Positions 43,316 through 50,866 of a stretch of DNA of 64,000 nucleotides are shown piece by piece. The notes beneath the pieces were generated by a model. That model was not told the origin of the DNA. It did no database searches and saw only the letters and a program-made list of their open reading frames with translations. Numbering within the stretch: position 1 is the stretch's first letter; every line of letters starts with the position of its first letter. The DNA comes from Casp-actino8 sp965659595 (GTDB lineage Bacteria > Actinomycetota > Acidimicrobiia > Acidimicrobiales > Ilumatobacteraceae), in the NCBI GenBank assembly GCA_965659595.1, contig CBFHWN010000002.1, forward strand, positions 18,754 through 82,753. The letters run 5' to 3'. The translations under genes were made by a program, and so were the position numbers.

Positions 43316-44075
43316 GGGCAAGAGTCTCCTCGATCGGGCGTCGTGACACCACGTACTCGGCGTCGGCGGTGACCCCCATGATGTGACCGGCCTCGAGCAG
43401 GGGCCCGAGTTGCGACCTGATGTCTCGACGCCAGTGGTGGGCGTCGGAGGGCTCGGTCCGACGAATCTCGACGATGTCGTGAGGAATCGTGACCAATTCG
43501 TCGGTCTCGTCGGCAACGATCGGTGCAAGCACCCCAGTATCGGCTGCGAGGGAGCGTGGTGCGTCGACGCTCCAGTAGGCGAGGATGCGGTCGCTGTCAT
43601 CGATGCCGTTGATGTGATCGCCGAGAGCCCCGTAGAAGTCGACGTGATAACTGATCGCCACCGCACCGAGGACGTGGAGGTTGAACCAGGCATTTCGCCG
43701 AACGAGTGGGTCGAACGTCCAGGTCACGGCCGACAGTTCACGTTCGCGACTCCAATGGCGTTGGTGCCGTTTCACGAGACGTCCGAGACCTGTGTGCTGG
43801 AAGGCGGGTTCGATGCCGGTGATGTGCGAATGCAGACACCATTGCTGTGCGTCCCCGTGATGGTGGCGGGCGAGCATGCCGAACGAGACCCCCACCATGT
43901 CGTTTTCCACAAAGGCGCCAGCTACGTAACCACCGGCGTGGGCGAGGGCCATGAGGAACGACGAACTGACGAAGGCACCCGGCTCGGTTCCCCAGATTCG
44001 GTCGGCCACACGGAGGAGTTCGTCCATGTCGCCCAATTCGTCGAGGGTGCGGATCACGAGGTCGTCGGATGCCAT
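43305..44075 (-). CDS. GNAT-family acyltransferase paired with the NSAR/OSBS gene
   Basis: 256-residue protein of the predicted GNAT group represented by COG3375-type sequences, recognised by WTFDPLVRRNAWFNLHVLGAV (key parts TFDPL, RNAWFNL, LGAV), SHITGIEPAFQHTGLG and SDRILAYWSVD. Family members often sit beside NSAR genes. In Geobacillus such a protein succinylates D-amino acids for conversion to the L-form. Here the stop overlaps the menC-like start by 11 bp, so the two are translated together. Substrate not proven. The ATG at 44075 is preferred to GTG/ATG choices upstream. Confidence 0.78.
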   Translation of the reverse strand: MASDDLVIRTLDELGDMDELLRVADRIWGTEPGAFVSSSFLMALAHAGGYVAGAFVENDMVGVSFGMLARHHHGDAQQWCLHSHITGIEPAFQHTGLGRLVKRHQRHWSRERELSAVTWTFDPLVRRNAWFNLHVLGAVAISYHVDFYGALGDHINGIDDSDRILAYWSVDAPRSLAADTGVLAPIVADETDELVTIPHDIVEIRRTEPSDAHHWRRDIRSQLGPLLEAGHIMGVTADAEYVVSRRPIEETLAHGS

Positions 44076-44197
44076 CGCTTCTTGTTGTAGCAGTCGGCGC
44101 ACGGCGGGTCGGGCCGGTCACCCGTCACGTCAAGTGAACGAAATGTCAAACCGGTTCTTCGTGGCCATGGTCGACCGGCCACGATAGGAACTTGTCT

Positions 44198-45763
44198 ATG
44201 GCTCGCATCCTGGTCACTGAAGAGATCGCCGAAGGAGGCCTCGATCGTCTCCGGGCAGCCGGGCACGACGTGATCGTCGACACCAACGTCTCTGCCGAGG
44301 CCCTTCCGGCCGCTTTGGCTGGCGTTCACGCCCTCATCATCCGATCAGCGACTCAGGTGACCGCCGAGGTGTTGGCGGCCGCCTCCGACCTCATGGTGGT
44401 GGGTCGGGCTGGCATCGGTCTCGACAATGTCGACGTCGAAGCGGCCACGACGCGCGGAGTCATGGTCGTCAACGCGCCGCAGAGCAACATCGTGTCGGCC
44501 GCCGAACACACCATGGCGTTGCTGCTGGCATCGGCGCGCAACGTCGCTCAGGCGCATTCGGCCTTGAAAGCGGGTCGGTGGGAACGCAGCCGCTGGGAGG
44601 GTGTCGAACTGGCCGACAAGACTCTCGGCATCGTCGGTCTCGGACGCATCGGAAAATTGGTGGCCCAGCGGGCGTCCGGCTTCGGAATGCGACTCGTGGC
44701 GTACGACCCGTTCGTCACTGCTGATCGTGCTCGTCAGATGAACGTCGATCTGTTGTCTCTCGACGACGTGATCGCTGAGAGCGACTTCGTCACGGTCCAC
44801 CTGCCGAAGACGAAGGAGACGAAGGGGATCATCGGGCGAGACCTGTTGGCCAAGGCCAAACCCGATCTCCGAGTGATCAACGTGGCTCGTGGTGGCATCG
44901 TCGACGAGGAGGCGCTGGCCGAGGCGATCCGATCGGGGCAGATCGCCGGCGCGGCTCTCGACGTGTTCGACGTCGAGCCCTGCACCGAGAGCCCGCTGTT
45001 CGAACTCGACTCCGTGGTCGTCACCCCTCATCTCGGCGCCAGCACCCGGGAGGCTCAGGACAAAGCTGGCGACACCATCGCCGACATGGTTCAGCTTGCG
45101 CTGGCCGGAGATTTCGTTCCGTTCGCCGTCAACGTCTCGGCGGCCGAGGCGAATGAGACGCTGCGACCATTCCTTCCGCTCGCCGAACGACTCGGGCGAC
45201 TCTTCGCCCGTCTAGTCGACCAGGTGCCCACACAACTCGACATCAGCACCGAAGGCGAGATCGCCCAATACGACAACCGCATCCTGACCCTCAGCGTGTT
45301 GAAAGGCTTCTTCGGGGCGATTCACGACGAGCCCGTGACCTACGTGAACGCCCCACAAATGGCCCAGGCGTCCGGGGTCGAGGTGCGCGAGTTGGCGTCT
45401 CGCGAATCACAGGAATTCGTGAATCTGCTCACCTTGCGCGGTGGCGGACACAGCATCGCCGGGACTCTCACCGGTCGTCGGGGGGAGCACCGTCTGGTGA
45501 TGATCGAGGATCACACGACCGATATTCCACCCGCTGAGACCATGCTCGTGGTTCGCAACGACGACCGACCTGGTGTGATCGGTGTGGTCGGAACGATCCT
45601 CGGCGATGCCGGAGTCAACATCAACGACATGGACGTGGGACGAAGCCCGCAGCCCGGCTCGGCCCTGATGGTGATCGCCACGTCGGGTACGGTGCCCGAC
45701 GAAGTGCTCGGTGGACTGCGGTCGTCGCCTGGCATCGTCTCAGTCCACACCCTTCACGCCTGA
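44198..45763 (+). CDS. serA: D-3-phosphoglycerate dehydrogenase
   Basis: First step of serine synthesis. The 521-residue length is the long type with an intervening domain and an ACT domain. Motifs: VVGRAGIGLDNVDVEAATTRG, LGIVGLGRIGKLVAQRA (NAD loop, seen as GLGRIGKLVA), NVARGGIVDEEAL, VTPHLGASTREAQDK (catalytic His), and the C-terminal ACT segment LVVRNDDRPGVIGVVGTIL that would bind serine. The ATG at 44198 follows AGGA at a distance. It is convergent with pyrF across 12 bp. Confidence 0.95.
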   Translation: MARILVTEEIAEGGLDRLRAAGHDVIVDTNVSAEALPAALAGVHALIIRSATQVTAEVLAAASDLMVVGRAGIGLDNVDVEAATTRGVMVVNAPQSNIVSAAEHTMALLLASARNVAQAHSALKAGRWERSRWEGVELADKTLGIVGLGRIGKLVAQRASGFGMRLVAYDPFVTADRARQMNVDLLSLDDVIAESDFVTVHLPKTKETKGIIGRDLLAKAKPDLRVINVARGGIVDEEALAEAIRSGQIAGAALDVFDVEPCTESPLFELDSVVVTPHLGASTREAQDKAGDTIADMVQLALAGDFVPFAVNVSAAEANETLRPFLPLAERLGRLFARLVDQVPTQLDISTEGEIAQYDNRILTLSVLKGFFGAIHDEPVTYVNAPQMAQASGVEVRELASRESQEFVNLLTLRGGGHSIAGTLTGRRGEHRLVMIEDHTTDIPPAETMLVVRNDDRPGVIGVVGTILGDAGVNINDMDVGRSPQPGSALMVIATSGTVPDEVLGGLRSSPGIVSVHTLHA

Positions 45764-45775
45764 ACGCGTCGTAGG

Positions 45776-46588
45776 TCAGCGAGCGGCGCGGATCTCGTCG
45801 CGAGTCGACTCGGCGGCCCGTGTGGTGGCGGCGATCCAGTCGGAACCGGAACTGGCGTAGAGCACGGCCCGTGACGAGTTGATCATCATGCCGTAGCCGG
45901 ATGAATCGACTCCAGCGGCGACCGTCGCAGCGACGTCACCGCCTTGCGCCCCGATGCCGGGAACGAGCAGAGGCAGATCTCCGACAATGGTCCGGACGCG
46001 GCGAAGTTCGTCGGGAACAGTGGCGCCGACCACGAGTGCGATTTCACCTTTCGTCGACCAGTCGTCGACGGCCAGCCGCGCGATGTGTTCGTAAAGAGGC
46101 GTCCCACCCACCCGCAGATTTTGGAGATCGGCTCCACCCGGGTTCGAGGTGCGACACAAGACGACGGTGCCCTTGCCTGGATGGGCAAGGAATGGCTCGA
46201 TCGAGTCGGTGCCGAGATACGGATTGACGGTCACGGCATCGGCCCCGTAGCGATCGAAGGCCTCGACGGCGTAACGCTCCGCCGTGGAGCCGATGTCGCC
46301 GCGTTTGGCGTCGAGAACCAGAACCGCCTGTGGTGCGGACGAGCGGATGTGAGCACACAGCAATTCGAGTTCGCGTTCGGCTGCGAGGGCCGCGAAATAG
46401 GCGATCTGGGGTTTGAACGCACACACCGTGTGCGCTGTGGCATCGACGATCGTGCGACAGAACTCGAGGACACCTCGCGCGTCGCGATCGACGTCGTCGG
46501 GAAATCGCGTCGGATCCGGATCGAGTCCGACACAGAGCATGGAGTCGGCACGCATCCATGCCGATCGAAGTTTGTCGTAAAAGGACAG
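45776..46588 (-). CDS. pyrF: orotidine 5'-phosphate decarboxylase
   Basis: Last step of UMP synthesis. The 270-residue protein belongs to the longer (type 2) PyrF group. It has SMLCVGLDPDP, KPQIAYFAA, LVLDAKRGDIGSTAERYA with the catalytic Lys/Asp, VNPYLGTDSIEPF, and LLVPGIGAQGG. Similarity begins at FYDKLRSAW, upstream of the first good ATG (46555). The only sensible start with a ribosome-binding site is CTG at 46588, with GAGGA 5 nt before it, one base after the ferredoxin stop. A GTG at 46651 is another possibility. Confidence 0.88.
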   Translation of the reverse strand: MSFYDKLRSAWMRADSMLCVGLDPDPTRFPDDVDRDARGVLEFCRTIVDATAHTVCAFKPQIAYFAALAAERELELLCAHIRSSAPQAVLVLDAKRGDIGSTAERYAVEAFDRYGADAVTVNPYLGTDSIEPFLAHPGKGTVVLCRTSNPGGADLQNLRVGGTPLYEHIARLAVDDWSTKGEIALVVGATVPDELRRVRTIVGDLPLLVPGIGAQGGDVAATVAAGVDSSGYGMMINSSRAVLYASSGSDWIAATTRAAESTRDEIRAAR

Positions 46589-46589
46589 A

Positions 46590-46781
46590 TCAGTCCTCGA
46601 CGGTGATCGCGGCGGTGGGGCAGAGGTCGGCGGCCTGTTCGACCTTTTCACGGAGCTCCTCACCCGGCTCCTCGAGCAGCACGTAGAGATAGCCGTCGCT
46701 TCGGACTTCGAATACTTCAGGGCAGACCTGCATGCACGAACCCGTCGATGCACACATGTCGTAGTCGACCGTCACTCGCAT
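46590..46781 (-). CDS. small single-cluster ferredoxin, probably [3Fe-4S]
   Basis: 63-residue ferredoxin with Cys10, Cys16, Cys20-Pro and Cys54-Pro. The position of the second cluster cysteine is Thr13 (CASTGSC), the arrangement of [3Fe-4S] ferredoxins that feed cytochrome P450 enzymes. A P450 gene is not in the window. Its stop is one base before the proposed CTG start of pyrF, so the two are probably co-translated, although no metabolic link is obvious. Confidence 0.85.
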   Translation of the reverse strand: MRVTVDYDMCASTGSCMQVCPEVFEVRSDGYLYVLLEEPGEELREKVEQAADLCPTAAITVED

Positions 46782-46827
46782 GTCTCGCTCCTTTTGTCGA
46801 TTCGGACGTCTCTCGCGACGTTAGTGC

Positions 46828-48570
46828 TCAGTGCCGACTCTGGTGGCGCTCGTGCGCCGACAGGACCGCTCGAAGCGACGCCGTCACCGTGTTCTCGTCG
46901 GTCCCGACGCCCCAGAGGACGTCACCCGTCTCGGAGACGGTCTCGACGTAGGCGACGGCCTCGGCTTCGGATCCCTTGCCGATCGCGTGTTCGCTGTAGT
47001 CGACCACGTCGAGTGACGCCCCCAATCCGGACCGCATGGCCATGACGAATGCATCGATGGGTCCGTTTCCTTCGCCGGTGACCGTGAGGTGCTTGCCATC
47101 CACGACCAGTTGAGCGGTGATCGACGTTCGTCCTCCGTTGCTCGATTGGCTACGCATCTCGTGGCTCTCGAGGACGAAACGAGGCTCGACGGGGAAGTAC
47201 TCCGACTTGAACGCGTCCCACATCGTGAGCGGGCTGATCTCGGTGCCCAGATCCTCGGTGATGTGCTGGATGCTCTTCGAGAATTCGATCTGCAGACGAC
47301 GGGGGAGATCGAAACCGTGTTCGGTCTTCATCACGTAGGCCACGCCGCCCTTGCCGCTTTGGCTGTTGACGCGAATCACTGCTTCGTAGCTGCGGCCGAG
47401 ATGCTTGGGATCGAGGGGTAGATACGGAACTCCCCACTGGTCGTATTCGCCTGGTGCACGTCCGGCGGCGGCTGCCTTGCTGTCGATCGCCTCGAATCCC
47501 TTTTTGATGGCGTCCTGATGACTGCCACTGAAGGCGGTGTACACGAGATCGCCGACGTAGGGATGGCGTGGGTGCACCGGGAGTCGATTGCAGTATTCGG
47601 CGGTTCGGCGCAGTGCGTCGATGTCGGAAATGTCGAGTTCGGGGTCGACGCCGTTCACGAAGAGATTCATGGCCAGATTGACGATGTCGACGTTGCCAGT
47701 TCGTTCACCGTTGCCAAACAATGTGCCTTCCACGCGATCGGCACCCGCCATCACACCGAACTCGGCGGCGGCCACCGCGCATCCACGATCGTTGTGCGGA
47801 TGGAGACTGATGACGACCGAGTCACGGTTCTTGATGGTGCGGCCGAACCACTCGATGACGTCGCCGTACACGTTGGGGCTGTAGCACTCGACCGTGGCCG
47901 GAAGGTTGAGAATGAGCGGTCGTTCGGGAGTGGGTTGGATCACGTCCATCACCGCTTCGCACACCTCGATGGCGAACTCGGGTTCGGTGAGGGTGAAGCT
48001 CTCGGGGGAGTACTCGTAGCGAACTTCGGTGCCGGCCAGAGTCGGCTCGAGCGACTTGCACTTTCGAGCTGCGTTCACGGCGATGTCGACGATGCCGGCC
48101 TTGTCGAGATCGAACACGACTTCTCGCTGCAGCGGGTTGGTCGAGTTGTAGAAGTGGACGATCGCCCTCGTCGCGCCGCGCAGCGAATCGTAGGTGCGTT
48201 CGATCAGTTCGTCACGACTCTGGACGAGCACCTGGATCCAGACGTCGTCGGGGCAGATCTTCTCCTCGATCAACTGCCGGACGAAGTCGAAGTCGGGCTG
48301 GCTGGCCGATGGGAAGCCGACCTCGATCTCGGTGAAGCCCATCTTCACGAGTTCGTCGAACATGCGGCGCTTGCGTTCGGGATCCATGGGGTCGATGAGT
48401 GCCTGGTTGCCGTCGCGGAGGTCGACCGAGCACCAGAGGGGGGCCTTGGTGATGACGTTGTTCGGCCAAGTGCGGTCGTGAAGGACGAGGGGGATGAACG
48501 GCGCGTACTTGTCGTGGGGCATCGATCCGATGCCCTTGTTGACGAACTGCGGATGGCGGGTGGTGCTCAT
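46828..48570 (-). CDS. leuA: 2-isopropylmalate synthase
   Basis: First committed step of leucine synthesis. The 580-residue protein is the actinobacterial long type: catalytic barrel with DLRDGNQALIDPM, MGFTEIEVGFPSASQPDFDF (parts EIEVGFPSAS), SLHPHNDRGCAVAAAE with metal-binding His residues, NLPATVE, then a C-terminal LeuA regulatory domain (TVTGEGNGPIDAFV) that would bind leucine. The ATG at 48570 has an AGGAGA ribosome-binding site. Upstream lie a Leu-rich leader peptide and a terminator, so attenuation by leucine supply is predicted. Confidence 0.95.
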   Translation of the reverse strand: MSTTRHPQFVNKGIGSMPHDKYAPFIPLVLHDRTWPNNVITKAPLWCSVDLRDGNQALIDPMDPERKRRMFDELVKMGFTEIEVGFPSASQPDFDFVRQLIEEKICPDDVWIQVLVQSRDELIERTYDSLRGATRAIVHFYNSTNPLQREVVFDLDKAGIVDIAVNAARKCKSLEPTLAGTEVRYEYSPESFTLTEPEFAIEVCEAVMDVIQPTPERPLILNLPATVECYSPNVYGDVIEWFGRTIKNRDSVVISLHPHNDRGCAVAAAEFGVMAGADRVEGTLFGNGERTGNVDIVNLAMNLFVNGVDPELDISDIDALRRTAEYCNRLPVHPRHPYVGDLVYTAFSGSHQDAIKKGFEAIDSKAAAAGRAPGEYDQWGVPYLPLDPKHLGRSYEAVIRVNSQSGKGGVAYVMKTEHGFDLPRRLQIEFSKSIQHITEDLGTEISPLTMWDAFKSEYFPVEPRFVLESHEMRSQSSNGGRTSITAQLVVDGKHLTVTGEGNGPIDAFVMAMRSGLGASLDVVDYSEHAIGKGSEAEAVAYVETVSETGDVLWGVGTDENTVTASLRAVLSAHERHQSRH

Positions 48571-48605
48571 GGATTCTCCTGGTCGGGTGACGGCTCGTTG
48601 GGCAA

Positions 48606-48639
48606 ACAAAAAACCCCGGCGCTCGGGGCGCACGGGGTT
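48606..48639 (-). terminator. leuA attenuator terminator
   Basis: Reading on the minus strand, AACCCC, then inner stem GCGC/GCGC around CCCGA, then GGGGTT and a run of T residues (TTTTTTGTTT). This is a classical intrinsic terminator placed 36-69 nt before the leuA start codon and inside its transcript leader, not after a gene. It follows a Leu-rich leader peptide, so it is best read as an attenuator. Confidence 0.82.
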
Positions 48640-48640
48640 C

Positions 48641-48666
48641 GGCGAACGCGATATGGGGCGCTCGCC
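48641..48666 (-). promoter_or_regulatory. pre-terminator hairpin in the leuA leader
   Basis: Directly after the leader-peptide stop, GGCGAGCG (48666-48659) can pair over 8 bp, with one G-U, with CGTTCGCC (48648-48641). A ribosome finishing the leader peptide would cover its 5' arm. It does not overlap the terminator stem, so how it would switch the terminator is not clear from reading alone. Confidence 0.5.
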
Positions 48667-48717
48667 CTACATAAGGAGGAGGCCCAACAGAGTCGACACG
48701 AGAGGGACGATACCCAT
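48667..48717 (-). CDS. leuL: leuA leader peptide MGIVPLVSTLLGLLLM
   Basis: A 16-codon open frame ending in TAG 96 nt before leuA. The peptide has six Leu, one Ile and two Val among 16 residues; the last ten codons include CTG TTG GGC CTC CTC CTT. A shorter version could start at the GTG at 48699. A G-rich stretch (GGGGGCGGGGG) precedes the ATG and may serve as ribosome-binding site. Position, Leu-codon cluster and the downstream hairpins are those of an attenuation leader sensing branched-chain aminoacyl-tRNA. Confidence 0.72.
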   Translation of the reverse strand: MGIVPLVSTLLGLLLM

Positions 48718-48734
48718 ATCCCCCGCCCCCGGCA

Positions 48735-48765
48735 ACTATGCAAATCCGCACACCCTGTTGCGCAA
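48735..48765 (-). promoter_or_regulatory. possible leuA promoter overlapping repeat copy 1
   Basis: On the minus strand TTGCGC (48765-48760) and CATAGT (48740-48735) are 19 nt apart and lie 17 nt before the leader-peptide ATG. The -35-like box sits in one arm of the palindromic repeat. Spacing is longer than optimal, so this is weak. Confidence 0.3.
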
Positions 48766-48801
48766 GTGACCGCCGGCGGCGGCTCACGCAACAGGGTGGG
48801 C
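48742..48801. repeat. 60-bp palindromic repeat, copy 1
   Basis: Contains a perfect 12-bp inverted repeat CACCCTGTTGCG (48751-48762) / CGCAACAGGGTG (48787-48798) around a 24-nt centre that holds CCGCCGGCGG. It matches copy 2 at 49084-49143 at about 55 of 60 positions. It lies between the end of the 59-aa gene and the leuA leader. There is no T-run, so it is not an ordinary terminator. Confidence 0.85.
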
Positions 48802-48813
48802 GAAAAGCGTCGG

Positions 48814-48993
48814 TCAGGAGGGGGTGGGTTCGACGGCGAGTTCGGCGATCAGAGCGATCGCCAGCTCGGTGTCGAGGTCGGAGGCGGCCGCTTCGGCCAC
48901 GACCGACTGCCAGTCGTACCCGACCCCTTTGCCCGGAAACCCAGGTTCGGTCAGATCCATGGGTGACGTCGTGTTGACATTGCTGTTGTTCAT
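48814..48993 (-). CDS. 59-aa orphan protein between two palindromic repeats
   Basis: Unrecognised 59-residue acidic protein. The N-terminus MNNSNVNTTSPMDLTE is polar, the middle PGFPGKGVGYDWQSVV is Gly/aromatic, and the C-terminal part DTELAIALIAELAVEP looks like one amphipathic helix. No cysteine, no signal peptide. A good ribosome-binding site GGGGAGG stands 9 nt before the ATG. The gene is enclosed by two copies of a 60-bp palindromic repeat, upstream of leuA on the same strand. A leader/core precursor is conceivable but no modifying enzyme is nearby. Confidence 0.6.
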   Translation of the reverse strand: MNNSNVNTTSPMDLTEPGFPGKGVGYDWQSVVAEAAASDLDTELAIALIAELAVEPTPS

Positions 48994-49083
48994 TGGTCCA
49001 AACCTCCCCAGGTGTTCTCGTGGACGGACAAGCGGGCGAACACTACGCAACGCGGACCCTCCACACAACAACGGAAACCGAAG

Positions 49084-49143
49084 AAATTCGCACACCCTGT
49101 TGCGCAGATGACCGCCGGCGGTGGCTCACGCATCAGGGTGGGC
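49084..49143. repeat. 60-bp palindromic repeat, copy 2
   Basis: CACCCTGTTGCG (49093-49104) and CGCATCAGGGTG (49129-49140; one base off perfect) flank a 24-nt centre with the same CCGCCGGCGG core as copy 1. It lies 90 bp upstream of the 59-aa gene and 50 bp upstream of the thioredoxin gene. Both copies have the same orientation and are 342 bp apart. Confidence 0.85.
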
Positions 49144-49192
49144 ACTTTTCGGGGTGGGGAATACGGGAGGGGCGGATCGGGTTACACCTGAC

Positions 49193-49567
49193 ATGAGCAC
49201 AGCAGTCGAACTCACCCGAGACAATTTCGAATCCACCATCGAGGGCGGCGGCATGGTGCTCGTCGACTTCTGGGCGGCCTGGTGCGGCCCGTGTCGCCAG
49301 TTCGCCCCGATCTTCGAGACGGTGGCCGAGTCCAACCCCGACGCCGTGTTCGGCAAGGTCGACACCGAGGCTGAGCAGGATCTGGCGGCGGCCTTCGGGA
49401 TCCAGTCGATCCCGACCCTCATGATCTTCCGGGACGGCGTCCTCCTCTACAACCAGGCCGGAGCGCTTCCGCAGCGGTCTCTCGAAGATTTGGTCGGCAA
49501 GGCTCGCGAGCTCGACATGGATGCCGTCCGTGCCGAGATCGCCGCCCAGCAGGACGGTCAGGGCTGA
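49193..49567 (+). CDS. trxA: thioredoxin
   Basis: Cytosolic disulfide reductase of 124 residues: VELTRDNFESTI, VLVDFWAAWCGPCRQFAPIFE with the WCGPC active site, IQSIPTLMIFRDG with the cis-Pro loop. The C-terminal extension ARELDMDAVRAEIAAQQ makes it slightly longer than the usual 105-110. The ATG at 49193 begins the domain. It lies just downstream of repeat copy 2 and starts 26 bp before the next gene's start region ends; no reductase gene is nearby. Confidence 0.93.
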   Translation: MSTAVELTRDNFESTIEGGGMVLVDFWAAWCGPCRQFAPIFETVAESNPDAVFGKVDTEAEQDLAAAFGIQSIPTLMIFRDGVLLYNQAGALPQRSLEDLVGKARELDMDAVRAEIAAQQDGQG

Positions 49568-49592
49568 CCAGCCACCGACCTACTGTGGGCGC

Positions 49593-50828
49593 ATGAACCA
49601 CGGACGTCCGCTGGTCGAACCACGAGAGGTCGGCCTCTGTGCCGACCGGCTCGGCCGGATCGACCGTCACTTCACCCAGTACATCGACAAGGGCCTCCTC
49701 TCTGGATATCAGTTGGTGATCGCCCGAGACGGCAAAGTCGCTTTCACGTCGTCGCAGGGGCTCGCCGATCGTGAAGCGAAGCGTCCGGTCGCCGACGACA
49801 CGATGTGGCGCATCTTCTCGATGACCAAACCGATCACCGCCGCGGCGGCCATGATTCTTTGGGAAGAAGGTCGCTTCGAACTTCACGACCCGGTGTCGAA
49901 GTTCATTCCTGAGTTCGCTGACACGAAGGTGTGGCGGGGCGGCACGTGGGTCAAGCCGGTGCTCGAGCCGATGTCGGAGTCGATGGAGATGTGGCATCTC
50001 TTCACACACACGGCCGGTCTCACCTACGGCTTCATGTATCAGCACCCGGTCGACGAGTTGTATCGCAAAGCCGGAATGGAGTGGGGCTTTCCGCGTGACC
50101 TCGATCTGGCCGGTCTTTGCGCTCTACTCGCTCGTCAGCCCCTTCTCTTCCAACCGGGATCCGAATGGAACTACTCGGTGTCACTCGATGTGCTCGGCCG
50201 TGTGATCGAAGTGGTCAGCGGACAACGTCTCGGTGATTTCATGCGTGAGCGAATCTTCGAGCCACTCGGGATGACCGACACCGCGTTCTGGTGCACCGAA
50301 GATCGGGCCGACCGAATGTCGGCTCTGTACATGGCTGCGCCCGGAACACTCGCCGCGACGCGCGCCGATGCCGCCGACCGTGGCGTGTACCACCAGCCGA
50401 GCCTCGATGGCGGCGGCGGTGGACTCGTGTCGACCACCGGTGATTACGTGCGTTTTGCCGAGATGCTCCGCAACCGCGGTGAACTCGACGGTCGCCGCGT
50501 CTTGTCGCCGCGCACGGTCGAGTACATGGCCAGCAATCACCTTCCGGGAAACGTCGATCTCACGGCCTTCGGCCGACCGCTCTTCGCCGAAACCAGTTAC
50601 GACGGCGTCGGATTCGGACTCGGCATGAGCGTCACCCTTGATCCGGTGGCCGCCAAGGTTCCGGGATCGGTGGGCGACTTCGGATGGGGTGGGGCGGCCA
50701 GCACCTGGTTCATGGTCGATCCGGTCGAGGATCTGACGCTGACCTTCATGACGCAGCTCATGCCGTCCAGCACGCATCCATTGCGCAGCCAGTTGAAGCA
50801 GATGGTGCATCAAGCCCTCGTCGACTGA
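49593..50828 (+). CDS. serine hydrolase of the beta-lactamase/EstB family
   Basis: 411-residue penicillin-binding-protein-like hydrolase (class C beta-lactamase family, COG1680 type), more often an esterase than a true beta-lactamase. It has SMTK (S76-K79), the tyrosine region GSEWNYSVSLDVLG, and GWGGAASTWFMVDP near the C-terminus in place of KTG. No signal peptide is seen, so it is probably cytosolic. TACTGT (49581-49586) ends 6 nt before the ATG. Confidence 0.87.
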   Translation: MNHGRPLVEPREVGLCADRLGRIDRHFTQYIDKGLLSGYQLVIARDGKVAFTSSQGLADREAKRPVADDTMWRIFSMTKPITAAAAMILWEEGRFELHDPVSKFIPEFADTKVWRGGTWVKPVLEPMSESMEMWHLFTHTAGLTYGFMYQHPVDELYRKAGMEWGFPRDLDLAGLCALLARQPLLFQPGSEWNYSVSLDVLGRVIEVVSGQRLGDFMRERIFEPLGMTDTAFWCTEDRADRMSALYMAAPGTLAATRADAADRGVYHQPSLDGGGGGLVSTTGDYVRFAEMLRNRGELDGRRVLSPRTVEYMASNHLPGNVDLTAFGRPLFAETSYDGVGFGLGMSVTLDPVAAKVPGSVGDFGWGGAASTWFMVDPVEDLTLTFMTQLMPSSTHPLRSQLKQMVHQALVD

Positions 50829-50866
50829 GCGATACCCTGACGGAGTCGACGAACCCAGGAGACAAC

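Noticed and set aside
42155..43372. 405-codon plus-strand frame opposite the NSAR/OSBS gene
   Set aside because: The minus-strand product has every enolase-superfamily catalytic residue; this frame is its shadow.
47518..48966. 482-codon plus-strand frame opposite leuA and its leader
   Set aside because: It mirrors leuA codons and runs through the attenuator and repeat; composition is that of an antisense frame.
48814..48993. 59-aa gene as a RiPP precursor
   Set aside because: No cysteine or clear core and no maturation or export enzyme nearby; kept as an orphan protein.
48742..49143. The palindromic repeats as rho-independent terminators
   Set aside because: Neither stem is followed by a T-run on either strand, and copy 2 lies upstream of genes on both sides.
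48738..49196. Short plus-strand frames covering the two palindromic repeats (both reading RTPCCA...)
   Set aside because: Their similarity comes from the repeated DNA itself; no ribosome-binding site and the rest of each frame is antisense to the 59-aa gene or intergenic.
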